Part shown: piece by piece, positions 46,404 to 58,243 of the stretch | Layout: the number at the start of each line of letters is the position of its first letter | Numbering within the stretch: position 1 is the stretch's first letter | NCBI GenBank assembly: GCA_037447605.1 | Contig: CM074817.1 | Location: 599,542 to 663,541, forward strand | Length of the DNA stretch: 64,000 bases | Direction: 5' to 3' | From: Zygnema circumcarinatum | Taxonomy: Eukaryota; Streptophyta; Zygnematophyceae; Zygnematales; Zygnemataceae | Position numbers and translations under genes: made by a program | Notes under the pieces: model-generated | Database searches by the model: none | The model's input: the letters and a program-made list of their open reading frames with translations, nothing else | What the model was told of the DNA's origin: nothing

Positions 46404-49400
46404 TCAGTACGGGTACTCGCCGTCGTAGTTCCCGGGGGGGTCGTAGTTGCACGCCCACACGGTCCCCCCGTCGTCGCACGTCCCCATCGCGCAGCCCACG
46501 CGCGTGGTGGCCCGCCACACCACCTGCACCCACCGCCGCCCTCCCGCACTCGCATGCTTCAGCCGTCAAGAGATTGAGAAGCAGCGGAGGTCGAGAGCAC
46601 GAGATGGCTCGCTGTGGCCTCCCTCCCCCCCCCCCCCCTCCCGCCAGCCATCCATCCATCCATCCAGACCGACCTGCGTGTAATGCCCGCAGTTGGCCCA
46701 GTTGCCCGTGCTGCAGCCGTCCGGGAACACGGCATAGTCGTAGTATTGGCGCTCGCCCACCCACGCCGCCACCGCCATGGCGCAGGTGGAGTCGCCGCCG
46801 TTGGCGTAGAGGTTCTGGCCGTAGGGGTTGTCCGGCGTGTGGTACATGTCGCCGTTGCATCTCCCCTCGCTCGCCAGGAGGTCCACCCAGTCTTGAGCCG
46901 CGCTCGCGACTGCTCCGACCTCCATGGCCCCCCCCCACAGTCAATAGCACAACCACAGACAGTGCCCCCCACCTTTCATGGAGGACCGACTGCAAAAATA
47001 ACGTGATGGCACTGGGGTTCAAACTCAGCGGACGTGCAAATGCGATTGGTTCCAAAGCATAATCAGTTAATATCAGCGTGCAGAAGGCGATGCCATGCCA
47101 TGCCATGCCATGCCATGCCTCTCAATTAATCAAGACATGCTCGTTGCCGATGCCCACCGCGCGCCGCCATGCCGCCATGCACGCGCGAGGCGTGACCGGA
47201 CGGAATGTACCTGCATCGCTCCACGCGAGGGGCCCGACCCCCACCAGCCCGCGCGCCTCGTTGTGGCCCGCCAGACAGTCTGCGTGCGCGCCATCTGCAC
47301 CCGCCATTGCGCCCACATAAAGCGGAGAAAAGGCGCAACTCAGGCGTGCATCTTCGAAACGTTTTCAACACTTAATACTCTTGCAGTTTCTTTAACCGGG
47401 GTGCTTCGAGCAGGAGGCATCAAGAGGAGAAGTATGCTGGACAGCCACGAGAGTGATTATCTTGGAGTCAAAGATTACCCAAAACATAGGATTGTGCAAA
47501 AAAAAAAGGGAGAGTCCGTCGATGACTCACTAGATGGAGGAGGTGACGGCAATCGGCGTGGCGGTGGGGGGCTCTTCCTCATGGAAGGAGGAGGTCTCAA
47601 TTGTTTAGGCGGAGGAGGACGCTTTGGCAGAGGAGGAGGAGACTTGGAAGGAGGAAGTGCCGCACACGCAGTTCCTGACGCGATACAGCGACCGTAGCAG
47701 GCGGTGTAGCCCTGCGAACAGATGCAGGCGGCCCCGCAGCCATTTGCTTGACACGTGGACGAGCTGGGGCAGGTCACCTGGGAACAAGGATCACACACTG
47801 CGCGAAAAAGCGCACACAAACTCGGCTTAGGCACTATAAGTTACTTTTCCAATATTCGGCTCGTCATTCATTCTCTCAGATTACATCAAGAAAAGGTCAT
47901 GGAGGCAGGTGGAGCTGTGCGGGGAGGAAGTGCCTATACTACAGCAAATGATCTGTGGGTTTTAACAACTAAAAGGGCGTGAGAAAGGGCTTCACCTTTG
48001 CCGGGTGTCGTGCAGCTGATGGAGTACACGCCTGTGTCAGGGCGCAAATCCCTGCAAAAAGAGACCAGTCATAAGTTCTGAAGGATTGGGCTTTCGACGA
48101 TAAGCAAGAGGGGGTGGAATTAGTCACAGGGTTTGAGTTTTTTTCCATTTTAACCCCAGAACTCTAAAAGTATAATCAACTTTGAATCCCCTACCACGCA
48201 ATCCCGAAACCTTCTCAGACACTACGGGTTTCTGTTGAAGTGTACCCGAATGAGTAGTCGTAATATTGGAAGTTCGTTGGGTCGGTATTCTCCCAGCCGC
48301 CGGGAATTTCTGTCCAGTAATAGCCTACATCCTTGCAGCCATAGCCAGACCAAAACAGGATTTTTCCGCAAATGACATGGTTTGGCTTGCCATCTTGCAC
48401 ATTCCATTGGATCTTCATCGATGCCAGGGAGCCACTGATGGGGCTGCTGAGGTTCAGGCACTCCATGTTGGGCAGAGGAGCCGTGACCACTCGAGATTCA
48501 CCGCGGTACGACGTCGCGGAATAAAGGGTTAAGACTGTGCCCACTGTCACCGTTGACGGATATACGACAACAGTCCGGTTCACAGGTGGAGCTGCATTAA
48601 ACATTGAAAACCAGGGTGGCTTTCAGCGTTTGAATAAGAGCATCCAAAGCTAACCACACTCCAAACCAATGGCCTTCCATGCCATGCGCGTATGCCTTTC
48701 TATCTAGAAACATACTCACGTGGGGAAGCGCGGGTAGCTGGAGGAGATCGTCGAGGTGGGGGAAAGCGGTTTGGAGGAGGATTCCGTGGAGTGCGAGGGA
48801 GAGGTGGGGGAGAGCGGAGCGGAGGAGGTCTGCGTGGAAGAGGAGGTGTCCGAGGGGGCGGTCCCTTGAGAGGCGGCGGGCGGCGGGGAGGGGAAGGGCT
48901 TGGGGCGGTGCACTGCTGGATGGGCGCGATGCAGCGGCCCTGGCAGGCTTGGTAGCCGCTGTCGCAGACGCAGATGGCATCGCAGCCGTCCGCTCTGCAT
49001 GTCGATTTAGTGGGGCACTCGATGTTGGAGCATGGCTCGCATACTGCAATCAAGGAGCACTTTCCACGCTTCAGAGTGTAACTGGGTTTATTTATTTCCG
49101 TTGTGTTAATAACTGCAACTTAAATTAGAAGAAAGAAAACCTGCCCTTGGTGTCTGTAAGATTTCCTTCTACGTTTTCACCTGGATCGTCGCAGCTTATA
49201 GATTGCACGTTTGGGGAGTCACTCAAGTCGCTACATGCACACAAGGAGCACACAAGCCAGCAGTTGGGTTAAGCGCTGCTGCTCGTCTTGAACTTGCCAA
49301 GACCTGGGCAAAGGGAAGTAAATCAATGCAAGAATTGGAAAAAGGGAAAAGATTATATTGTGAAGTGATATTCAATCACGCGAAATTATATTTACCACGC

Positions 49401-50854
49401 AAAAACAGTCGACAATGTCTGTTTAGTAGAAATAGTAAGAAATTATTTATGGAACCCAATTTGTATGTCATCTGTCGCTCTACTGCCCATGATTTACATC
49501 AGGGCTGTTGCTTTGAACCTGTTTGCTTCAAAATATACGAAAGGTTAGAAGGTACTTCTCTGTAACCCAATGTCGCTTTTCTTATTGCAGCATGCAAGGA
49601 CTGGAAATTGATTGTACTGCAGACGGGGATCTATAGTTTTATGGTTGTTGGGGTTTTGCCGGTTTTAGTAAGTAAAACTTTTCCGTCCAAGGTTTAAAAC
49701 TTTCTCGTCGAGGCACTAGGAAGAGAAGGCGCACTATCCTATGTCTCTCACAATAGTGAAAGATGAACATCATGTCTCCTGTACTTCTTATAGAAAACGT
49801 TTCGACTGGTTGGAGGGATATGAGACGTGAAGCCTACGAAAGCAATGGTCGATGTTTGATGTTGATTGTAGCATGATCGCATGCGAAATCAAATTGGAAA
49901 GGCAGACCACCATACGATGAACTGCTGTTTAGCTGTTTTATCGCACGACTGCATATCGAACTGCGGGTGTTTGAGTGCTTTCAAGTTCGTAATTTTGGGT
50001 GACCCAAAAAGTGATGCCTTTCCCTCCAACCAACAACTTACTCAAACCAGTAATCTTCGTAGTCGAATTTTGACGGGTCCGCATTCTCCGCATCTCCAGG
50101 AATCTCCACGTAATAACCTCCATTGTTTTGCCCGCAAGCTGGGGCAAACCAGAAGGAGAGTACGCCGCACACCGCGTGGTTGGGTTTGCCATCGTCGACG
50201 TTCCACACAACTTGTAGGGAGAGCAAGGAGTTGTTGTACGGCCGGGAGAGCGCAAGGCAGCCTGGCTCTGGAAGCGGGGCGCGGGTCACCAAAGGAGTGC
50301 CGGCGAAGTCGAGTTTGCTGTAGAGCGTTAGCTGCGTTCCTACCACCGCCTTCAAGGGGCGGCTGACTACCACGTCACTACCTGCACAGTGGAAAGCCAA
50401 GGACATGTGTGTTTGTGTGCGTTTCTAGCGAGCAGGCGTGTGTGTCTGAGCGTTAGAGTGTAGGTGTGTATGTGCGTGCGTGAGAGAGAGAAGAGAGAGA
50501 GAGAGAGATGTAGAGAGAGAGAGAGACAGCACACCAGAGGCAGCAAGATGAACAAGCGCTCCTTCGCCTGTACCCAAAAGCGCGTCCTGCCGCGTGCCCT
50601 GCCGCACCCACAGAGAGAATTCAGATTCCCCTGGAGCTGTCACTAGAGGCACAGCCCATCCTCTTCCTACCACCATGACGGGGCGGGGCGCTCACCGCCT
50701 CCGCCGGGACCGCTACGCGCACCGCCCGCCTCGCGCGCTTTCCGGGCAGCCCCCGCCCTGCGCCCCCTGGGGGCGCCGCCCCTTCAGCGGGCGCGAGCAG
50801 CACGGAGAAGACGAGCGCCATGGCCACGAGGAGCGCCGCGCACCGCCGCGCCAT
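46404..50854 (-). CDS. Secreted mosaic CAP (PR-1) protein 1: crystallin-like, Cys-rich, Pro-rich and CAP modules
   Basis: Predicted exons in transcription order: 50854-50696, 50381-50042, 49230-49181, 49043-48720, 48591-48246, 48051-47996, 47797-47531, 47294-47211, 46909-46674, 46523-46404; one small linker exon between 50695 and 50382 is needed to close the phase and was not found, so the protein is about 660-680 aa. Order: signal peptide (ALLVAMALVFSVLLAPAEG); Greek-key domain 1 (LTLYSKLDFAG); ten-Cys module (CEPCSNIECPTKSTC); Pro-rich linker; Greek-key domain 2 (LTLYSATSYRG); second ten-Cys module; Pro-rich linker; CAP domain with GHYTQVVWRATTRVGC and [12 protein letters not shown] proteins are secreted and several bind sterols or lipids; the function of this mosaic is unknown. 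The stop codon is at 46404-46406. The same architecture follows in the next gene. Confidence 0.85.
47090..47120. repeat. CATGC pentanucleotide repeat in CAP intron
   Basis: Five to six CATGC units between the CAP exons. Shorter versions sit in the equivalent introns at 52437-52452, 61939-61952 and 63078-63091, so the repeat predates the duplications. Confidence 0.85.
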
Positions 50855-51897
50855 TGCCGCCGCCAGCGAGCGAGAGAGGGAGGGAGGGAGGGAGGGAGGA
50901 AGGGCGAGAGGGAGGGAGTGAGGGGAGGAAGGGAGGGGAGGATAGGCGGCGGCGCCGCTTGTCCGACGCGGCCGTACTGTACAGTCCGCTGCTGGCTCCG
51001 CGCCAGCTGGCGCGGCAGCGGATGCTCCTTGTGACGTGACAGGCGGAAGGGAAAAAAACAGAACGAAAGAAAAGAAAGAAATCGTTTGCGCGGATCGGAC
51101 AGGAATAATGAATGGAGTGAAGGCGGGTCTGCAAAAAGCCGCGCGGAGAGAGCGAAGTGGCAGTGACCGCGCCGGCACGCGCCTCGCCGATGAGTGATGA
51201 TGAGTGATGGCGCATTAAGTTACAAACCACCGCCCTGCACATTTGTTCCGTGCCATGCGGCGCGCTCTGAGTGGCGGGCGGACGGAGAGAAATAGCTAAA
51301 GTGGCGCGTAGCGTGGCGCGCGACAGTCGCATGACGTGACAGTGAAACTGAACTGCGTGCGCAACCACGCCCATGAAAGCGAGCGAAGCACGGAGCGACC
51401 CGCCCTTTGGGCGGCCGACGGCACCGGCACGACGAGAGGGGAAGGGGGGAGGGCGGCGGTGAGGAGCGACACGGTGGGACTTGGGAGGAGCGAGGGAGGG
51501 GCGAGGGAGGAGGGAGGGCAGCAATGGGGCCGCGGGAGGGGAGGGGAACCAATTGCAACAGTGGCGTACTGCAGGCAGGCACTTGTTTAAGGGAACCACT
51601 TGTGGTTGGCCGACATAGCAAAATGGTGCACTTCTCGCATGCCTATGAAGACAAACAACTCATTTTTTGATATCATCCCAGCATTGGAGGGAACACATGA
51701 GTTCCAAAAAAAACACCTTATATTTAAAACACAAGCCAGTTCTTACTGAAATGATAAATTCCAAAACCATAAATCAGTAATGCAAAACTAAATACGACAC
51801 CAATGTCGAGGAACACGACAACAACTTACAGCCTGATGAATTACGAAAAGCAACGACAATTTCAATGTAGCAGACAGCTGTACTCAGTGGCGAACTC
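50855..51897. other. CAP gene 1 promoter and CAP gene 2 3' flank
   Basis: A GCCGTACTGTAC motif at about 50970 and a GAGGGAGG tract (50876-50940) lie just upstream of CAP gene 1. From about 51585 the sequence closely matches 61083 onward (3' flank of the third CAP gene). No other gene recognised. Confidence 0.55.
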
Positions 51898-54800
51898 TCA
51901 GTACGGGTACTCTCCAAGGTAGTTTCCGGGAGGGTCGTAGTTGCAGGCCCACACGGTTGAGCCGGAACTGCAAGTCCCCTTTGCACAGCCAACGCGTGTG
52001 GTGTCCCTCCAGACCACCTGCAACCGCCCAGGGGACCCTTAAGCCTCAAACTTGACAGCCACTTGACGAATTAGTTTGGGAAGTTTCAGAGGAGGTTTGG
52101 CAGGTTCAGGGTGCGGGGTTCAGTTCGAAGCGCGTCACCTGCGTGTAGTGGCCGCAGTCGCCCCAGTTGCCCGTGCTGCAGCCGTCGGGAAAGATGGCAA
52201 GCGAGTAGTACCGCCGCTCTCCGACCCACGCGTTCACCGCCTGCGTGCACGTGGAGCCGCCGCTGCTGGCGAAGAGGTTCTGGCCGTAAGGGTTGTTCGG
52301 CGTGTGGTAAAATCCGCTGAAGCACTTCCCTTGGCTTACAAGGAAGTCCACCCACTGTTGCGCCGATGCAGCCACTGATCACATCAAAGAAAGCCCAAGG
52401 GATCAGGTCAGGGCTTGCCGCAACAAGCAGCAGCAGGTCATGCCATGCCATGTACAGGCGATCATGCCGCAATGCCATACCATCCATGATCATACAATGT
52501 CAAGCAAACCAGAGTCAGCACCACGAGACCAGCGGCCTGGGCAGGCAGTTGTACCAGTGTCGTCCCAAGCAATCGGACCCACTCCCACCAAGGCGCGCGC
52601 CGCGTTTTGGCCGTCCAGACAGTCTGCGTGGGGCCCTGCATCCACCATTGCACAACAAAAGCACACTTCAGGCTGAATACTGAACAAGACTGGAAATTGC
52701 AACAATCCTGTTAATCCCTCGACGGTTGAAGCCCTGAACATCCTACGGAAGCTGTTATAGGAAGGGTGGAGCAGTAGAAACTCAAAATGCCAGACGAACA
52801 TGGCAACATACACCTAGACTCTGGAAGAGCCTGTAGTGAGGGATACGTGTAGAAGTGGTTGTCCTGTAGGGGAGGATGTCTGAAGAGAGACCCAACTCAC
52901 TACTTACCAGCAAGAGGTGCTGGTGGTGAGGGGCTGGGTGGTGGTGGGCGTCTGGGTGGTGGTGATGACTTAAGTGGCGGAGGTGGTTTTCTGGGTGGTG
53001 GTGAATTTCTTGGCGGTGGTGGTGAAGGTCTCGGTGGCAGCAATACGGGGCTCGGCGGAGGAGAAGAGGGGCTGGGTGGTGGTGTTGAACTGCTCGGTGG
53101 CAGCAATACGGGGCTCGGCGGCGGAGGTGAGGGGCTTGGTGGTGGCGGTAGGGGGCTCGGTGGCGGTGGTGAGGGGCTTGGCGGAGGCAGTAGGGGGCTC
53201 CCCGGAGGTAGTAGGGGGCTAGATGGAGGCAGTAGGGTGCTCGGCGGCGGAGATGAGCGGCTGGATGGAGGTGGGCGTCTGGGTGGTGGTGGTGGCTTTC
53301 GTGGCGGAGGTGGTTGTTTGGGAGGTGGTGAATTTCTTGGCGGTGGTGGTGAGGGGCTCAGAGGTGGTGGTGAGGGGCTTGGCGGTGGAGGTACGGGACT
53401 CGGCGGCGAAGGCGAGGGGCTCGGCGGCGGTGAGCTCGTCCCTGGAGGCGGAGTAAGCTGCGTTGGCGGAGGAGAAGGGGACTGTAGCGAGAAAGGAGGC
53501 GGCGCACACGGAGCTTCCGCAGCAATGCAGGTTCCATAGCAGGCTTTGTAGCCTTGCACGCAGGTGCACAAAGCACCACAGCCGTCTGCTTTACACGTGG
53601 ACAGGCTGGGGCAGGACACTTGGGAGCAGGGATCGCACACTGCCCCATCAGCCCACATGCACACAAAAGGTCAGCTCAGCTCCCTCTTTCGACATGCAGC
53701 AACTCATCCATGTTCTCACATTGCAGTAAAACAAGGAAACAGAGGCAGGTGGGCCCTATGGAGAGTGACGCGCTGGTGTAGTGGTCATACTCTTAAAAAT
53801 TTGAAAGAACGTGGGAAAGCAGAGAGCAAACTGCACCTGTGCCAGGTGCGCTGCAAGTGATGGAGTACGTGGTTTTGTAGTCTGTCAAGTTTCTGCAAAA
53901 AAAAGACCAGGTTTTGAATTTAACATCCTGACCCCGGGAAACATATAGGCGGGCATGAATTCCTTTTCCCACCCCGGAATTTTATAGTTTTCATCCAAAA
54001 CTCAAAAAATCCCCTCTTTCGATGCTCTACCTCCTCGAAACCCAAAAAGCTCACCTGCCAACATCAAAGGCTGCTCAAGAGGTGGACCTAATGCACTTCT
54101 AGTATTACATGCTTGAACCTAACATACTCACTAAGAATCAAGAAATTGACAATACCTGAAATTTGAGTCACGGAAATCGAATCTCGTGGGATCAGTAGCT
54201 TGAAAGCCACCGGGAACTAACGTGTAATAGTAGCCCCCAATGCAGCCATATTCGGCATAGAACTCAACGCTTCCACACATGACGTGGTTGGGCTTGCCGT
54301 CCTGCACATTCCAATTGATTCGCATCGACTGCAGGGAGCCGCTGATGGGGCTGCTGAGGTTTAAACACTGTTTGTTGGGCAGAGGAGCCGTGAAAGTCAC
54401 AGATTGGCCGCCATAGAAAGGCTCGGTAAAAAGGGTCAGAACTGTGCCAACAGTTACATTTGATGGAAACACGGCGACGGTTCGGTTGACAGGTACAGCT
54501 GCACAGAGATCGTCGATAAATGGTACGGTTAAGGTTCGAGAAAATGTACGCATCAAGAACCAGGCGCAGAGTCAACTGTCACTGATGTCAAGTAGCAGTT
54601 TAGATATAGAAACATGTTTAAAATACAGAGGCACACTCACGTGGAGGGGGTCTAGGAGGAGGAGGACTCCGAGGAGGGGGGGCGGGGGGGGGGCTGCTTG
54701 GAGGAGGGCGAGGGGGGGACGTGGGAGGACTGAGAGATAGGGAGGGAGGGAGGGAGGGAGAGGAAGGGGCGCCACATTGCTGCGCGGAGGGAAGGCAGCT

Positions 54801-55770
54801 GCCCTGGCAGGCCTTGTACCCCGTGTCGCAGACGCAGTTGGCATCGCAGCCGTCTGCCTGACAGGTGGAGCTGCCGGGGCAGGTGACGTTGGAGCAAGGC
54901 TGGCATACTGCGCAAGGAGCAACCCTCTACGGTCTCAATGTATGGATATTTATATGCAGCTTAGATTGTTGCGAAGCTGTTGGGTTCGCTATACACAAAA
55001 CAACAATGACAACTAATAGAAGGGATGTGCCATTGGTGAGAGGCTAAAGACGAGGTGGTCCACCTGGCCTGTACGAATCGCATTGGATGGACTGCACTTG
55101 CGGGCTGTTGCTCAGATCTCTGCGTGCATACAGGCGGCACCCAAGGAAGCACGTGAGGAAGAACGGCTCCTGCATCGGCGTGGGCTCAAAGCACTAGACA
55201 ACGGCAACTCCCTGTTCTACAATTTAAACAAACGAGGATCGCGGCATGCAAAAACCCGCTTGTTCATTGGACAGGCAGACCGCCATAAGCTCAAGTGTCG
55301 TACCGCACGACTGCACATCAAGCTACGTGTGTTTGATCGTTTTCAAATTTGTATTATTTGGAGGCTCGAAGAGTAATGCCTTTCTCTACGGCGCACAACT
55401 TACTCGAACCAGTAATCATCGTAGTCGAAGAACGTGGGGTCGGCATTCTCCCAGCCGTCGGGAATCTCGACGTAATAGCCTCCGTTCCACCTCTTGCAGT
55501 CGGCGAGGTACCAAAAGGTGACGCGCCCGCACACCACGTGGTTGGGCCGCCCGTCGTCCACGTTCCAGACCACCTGCAGGGAGAGCAGCTTGCCGCTGTA
55601 CGGAGCAGGCACGCTCAGGCAGCCACTCCCGGGGAGCGGCCCGCGCGTCACCCACGGCGTGCCGCGAAAGTTCTTCTTGCTGAACACCGTCAGCTCCGTC
55701 CCCACCACCACATTGGAGGGGTACGAGACGGCCACCTCTGTGCCTGCACGACGCGATCGGGTACGTGCGT

Positions 55771-55850
<80 letters not shown>

Positions 55851-56262
55851 AGGAAAGAGAGAAATGGAGCAAAGAGAGTAAGGCGCCGCGAGCGAGGAGG
55901 GGAGAGGACGCGCACCAGGGGCAACAACGCGCGCTAGGTCCACTCCCATCCTCAGCCGCAGACTCTGCCCCGCCCCAAGGAAGACGCGCCCCCTCTGACC
56001 GTCAGACGCCCCGCCGCAGGCCCCCCCTCCTCCCTCCCAAGGCACGTGGCGGACGAGGCTCTCACCTCCTCCGGCGGAATGCGGACCACCGCCGGCTTCC
56101 CGGAGAGCCCTGCACGTGGCGGCACACGCCAGCGGTCAGGCTCGCCCCACCGACAAGAGCGGAACAGTGAGCGTGTGACACGTGGCGGCGGGGCTCACCG
56201 TGGACATTGCAGACGAGCAGCGCGCCTAGAACCACGAGGAGCGCCGCCGCTCCGCCCGCCAT
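51898..56262 (-). CDS. Secreted mosaic CAP (PR-1) protein 2 with long Pro-rich spacer
   Basis: Predicted exons in transcription order: 56262-56199, 56109-56066, 55964-55916, 55743-55404, 55119-55064, 54907-54641, 54498-54156, 53892-53837, 53639-52908, 52635-52555, 52374-52139, 52017-51898; all phases close, 795 aa. Signal peptide ALLVVLGALLVCNVHG; Greek-key domain 1 at about 53-165 (LTVFSKKNFRG); ten-Cys module 1 at about 184-225 (CQPCSNVTCPGSSTC); Pro-rich linker to 273; Greek-key domain 2 at about 274-388 (LTLFTEPFYGG); ten-Cys module 2 from about 406; a spacer of roughly 200 residues of SPPPP, PPPSPS and LLPPSSP type, like extensins and pherophorins; CAP domain from about 651 ([55 protein letters not shown]). 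Likely an extracellular-matrix protein. The small exon at 55964-55916 is inferred from phase only. Confidence 0.87.
55771..55846. repeat. GA dinucleotide microsatellite in CAP gene 2 intron
   Basis: About 37 uninterrupted GA units in the intron before the first Greek-key exon. A shorter GA tract sits at the same place in CAP gene 1 (50480-50526). Confidence 0.95.
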
Positions 56263-57540
56263 GGCTCCCTCCCTCCCTTTCTGCATCCCTCGCTCGCTCC
56301 CGCGTCCCTCCCTCCCTCTCCGCCCGCCGCTCCCGCCCCCGCGGCCGCCAGTGTTTGTGCCGCGGATAAACGCAGGACGGCGGCGTCTGTCGCCACTTGG
56401 CCGTACGCATGACAGGATGGCGCCAGGCGATGCCGCCGCGCTGGCAGACACGTGGCGCCGCCCCGCGCGGCGGAGAAGCGAATCTGTGAAATCCGCCGAC
56501 CGCGCTCCGCCAATCAGCGTGCGGCAATCAAATCCTTTGTCGTGGAGCGAAACTCAGATTTTCCCCTTGTTGGAGGCCGCCCTTCTGTACCAAAATACCG
56601 AACAGGTTGAGAAAAAAAGAAATTAAAGATTTTGGCGTGCGCCTGCTTGTGGCGTGAGAGGCGCATTTTCAAATGTGCAGTTCTTGGACCAGTGAGCCTT
56701 GCCTGCGGCTGTGGAAACCACGGAAAGTTGCACTTTGTGTTGAAGTTCATATCTGAATCGACTCGACTCTCCAAAAGAATCAAATTTAGTCATTTTTTTG
56801 TGAATCACAGCACGGGGTGAAAGAGGAGGACTCGAACTCTGATGCTTCATTCGTCGTTAGACATGCCAGCAATGTGAGAGAAGTTGTGGTCTTAAATTTG
56901 CTGCAAGAGGGGTGCACGATTGTTGATGGATGGATCGCTCGCTTTCTTGACTTTCCAAATGGGTGATGACCAGGCCTCCTCAAATAGGGGATTTTGGCCT
57001 AAGATAGGGGACTGTCTGTGACTTTACAAGTACAAGAAATGTACAAAAAATCGAATCCCTTGTTGTGCCTAGGCGTAGTTTTCCGCTCTTAGCTTCGTTC
57101 TATTGTGCTCAGGTCCTTTGCGAGCAGTCCCTCGTGGTTCCACATCATGCATTTGTCCAACTACATTTGATGGCCTCGCCATCGTGAGTTCAATGAAATT
57201 CCCTTTCCTTTTTTAATTCCATTGAACGAAACTCAAAAGTTTCCCTTAAATGAGTTAAACGCGGGTTTTAGGGGAATTCCCTTATTTGTCGATGCCGTCC
57301 GTCCGTCCGTCCGTCCGTGTGCGAATACCTGCAGCCTCGCTGGGTGTACGGACGGCCGCCTCCGCCGCTTGCGCCTGGACCCGACCCGGCGGGCCGTACG
57401 GCCCGTGACCCCCTGCCCTGCGCGTGCCGCCGCGTGGGGGCGGCGTGGCGACTCCCACGGCGCATACCGGTGCAGTACACGAGACGGGGGGATTAACCCT
57501 CCCTCAGATTTTGAAAATTCAATTTTTATTTTATTTTAGG
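56263..57540. other. CAP gene 2 promoter and gene-free DNA
   Basis: CCGTACG at about 56400 and ACGTGGC at about 56450 lie close upstream of the start codon. A CGTC tetranucleotide run is at 57297-57320 and a 14-bp perfect palindrome GGGCCGTACGGCCC at 57391-57404. No gene recognised. Confidence 0.5.
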
Positions 57541-57541
57541 A

Positions 57542-58243
57542 GGCGACTATTTACAGTGTCCTTTTTCTGAATGTAGTGTACGTTTTCGCCGGGCAGCAAA
57601 AAAAAGGATTTTTTTGGCGAAAAAATGCTGTTTCATACTTTTCAGAATAGATACAGACCTTTTTTCGTCGGATGTACGGATGGTGATTTGAAATGTACGA
57701 AGCGCGCGCGTCTACTATCTGTAAGTATGAGGGCGCAACACGTGGAGCGACATGATTGGTCGCGGCAACATATGACGTGACAAGTATGTTTGGGACCGCG
57801 ACGTGACGAAACGAGACGCGACAAAAGTGGAGTCCGTGGACGGCAGTCGGAAATGGCGGGAATTAAAACTGACAGAAAAAGATAGGGCACATAACGTAGC
57901 GTGTTTCAGGAAAAATCTGTCAGTTTTAATTCCCGCCATTTCCGACTGCCCTCCGCGGACTCCATTTTTTTCACGTCTCGTTTCGTCACGTCACGGTCCC
58001 AAACATACTTGTCACGTCATACGTCGCCGCGACCAATCATGTCGCTCCACGTGTTGCGCCCTCATACTTAGTAGACGCGCGCGATTCGTACATTTCAAAT
58101 CACCATCCGTACATCCGACGAAAAAAGGTCTGTATCTATTCTGAAAAGTATGAAACAGCATTTTTCGCCAAAAAAATCCTTTTTTTTGCTGCCCGGCGAA
58201 AACGTACACTACATTCAGAAAAAGGACACTGTAAATAGTCGCC
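57542..58243. mobile_element. Foldback element: 0.33-kb near-perfect inverted repeat
   Basis: The left arm (57542-57875) and right arm (57917-58243) are reverse complements with only small differences, separated by a loop of 41 bp. The outer tips read GGCGACTATTTACAG and its complement. Both flanks are TATTTTAT-rich, but I cannot fix an exact target-site duplication. Frames inside have no known relatives. Transcription would give a hairpin of over 300 bp, so it could be a foldback transposon or a source of small RNAs. Confidence 0.85.

Noticed and set aside
49203-49565. 120-codon plus-strand frame inside a CAP gene 1 intron
   Set aside because: No homologue recognised, no counterpart in the matching CAP gene 2 intron, and antisense to a well-supported gene.
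52859-53539. 226-codon Gly-rich plus-strand frame (GGGGEGLGG type)
   Set aside because: Antisense shadow of the Pro-rich CAP gene 2 exon, which has a good splice context and flanking domains.
53770-53850. TGGTGTAGTGGT, resembling a tRNA A box
   Set aside because: No B box or cloverleaf follows at the right distance, and it lies in a CAP gene intron.
56820-56900. GTTCGAGTCC on the minus strand, resembling a tRNA T-loop
   Set aside because: The T-stem bases do not pair and no A box is present.
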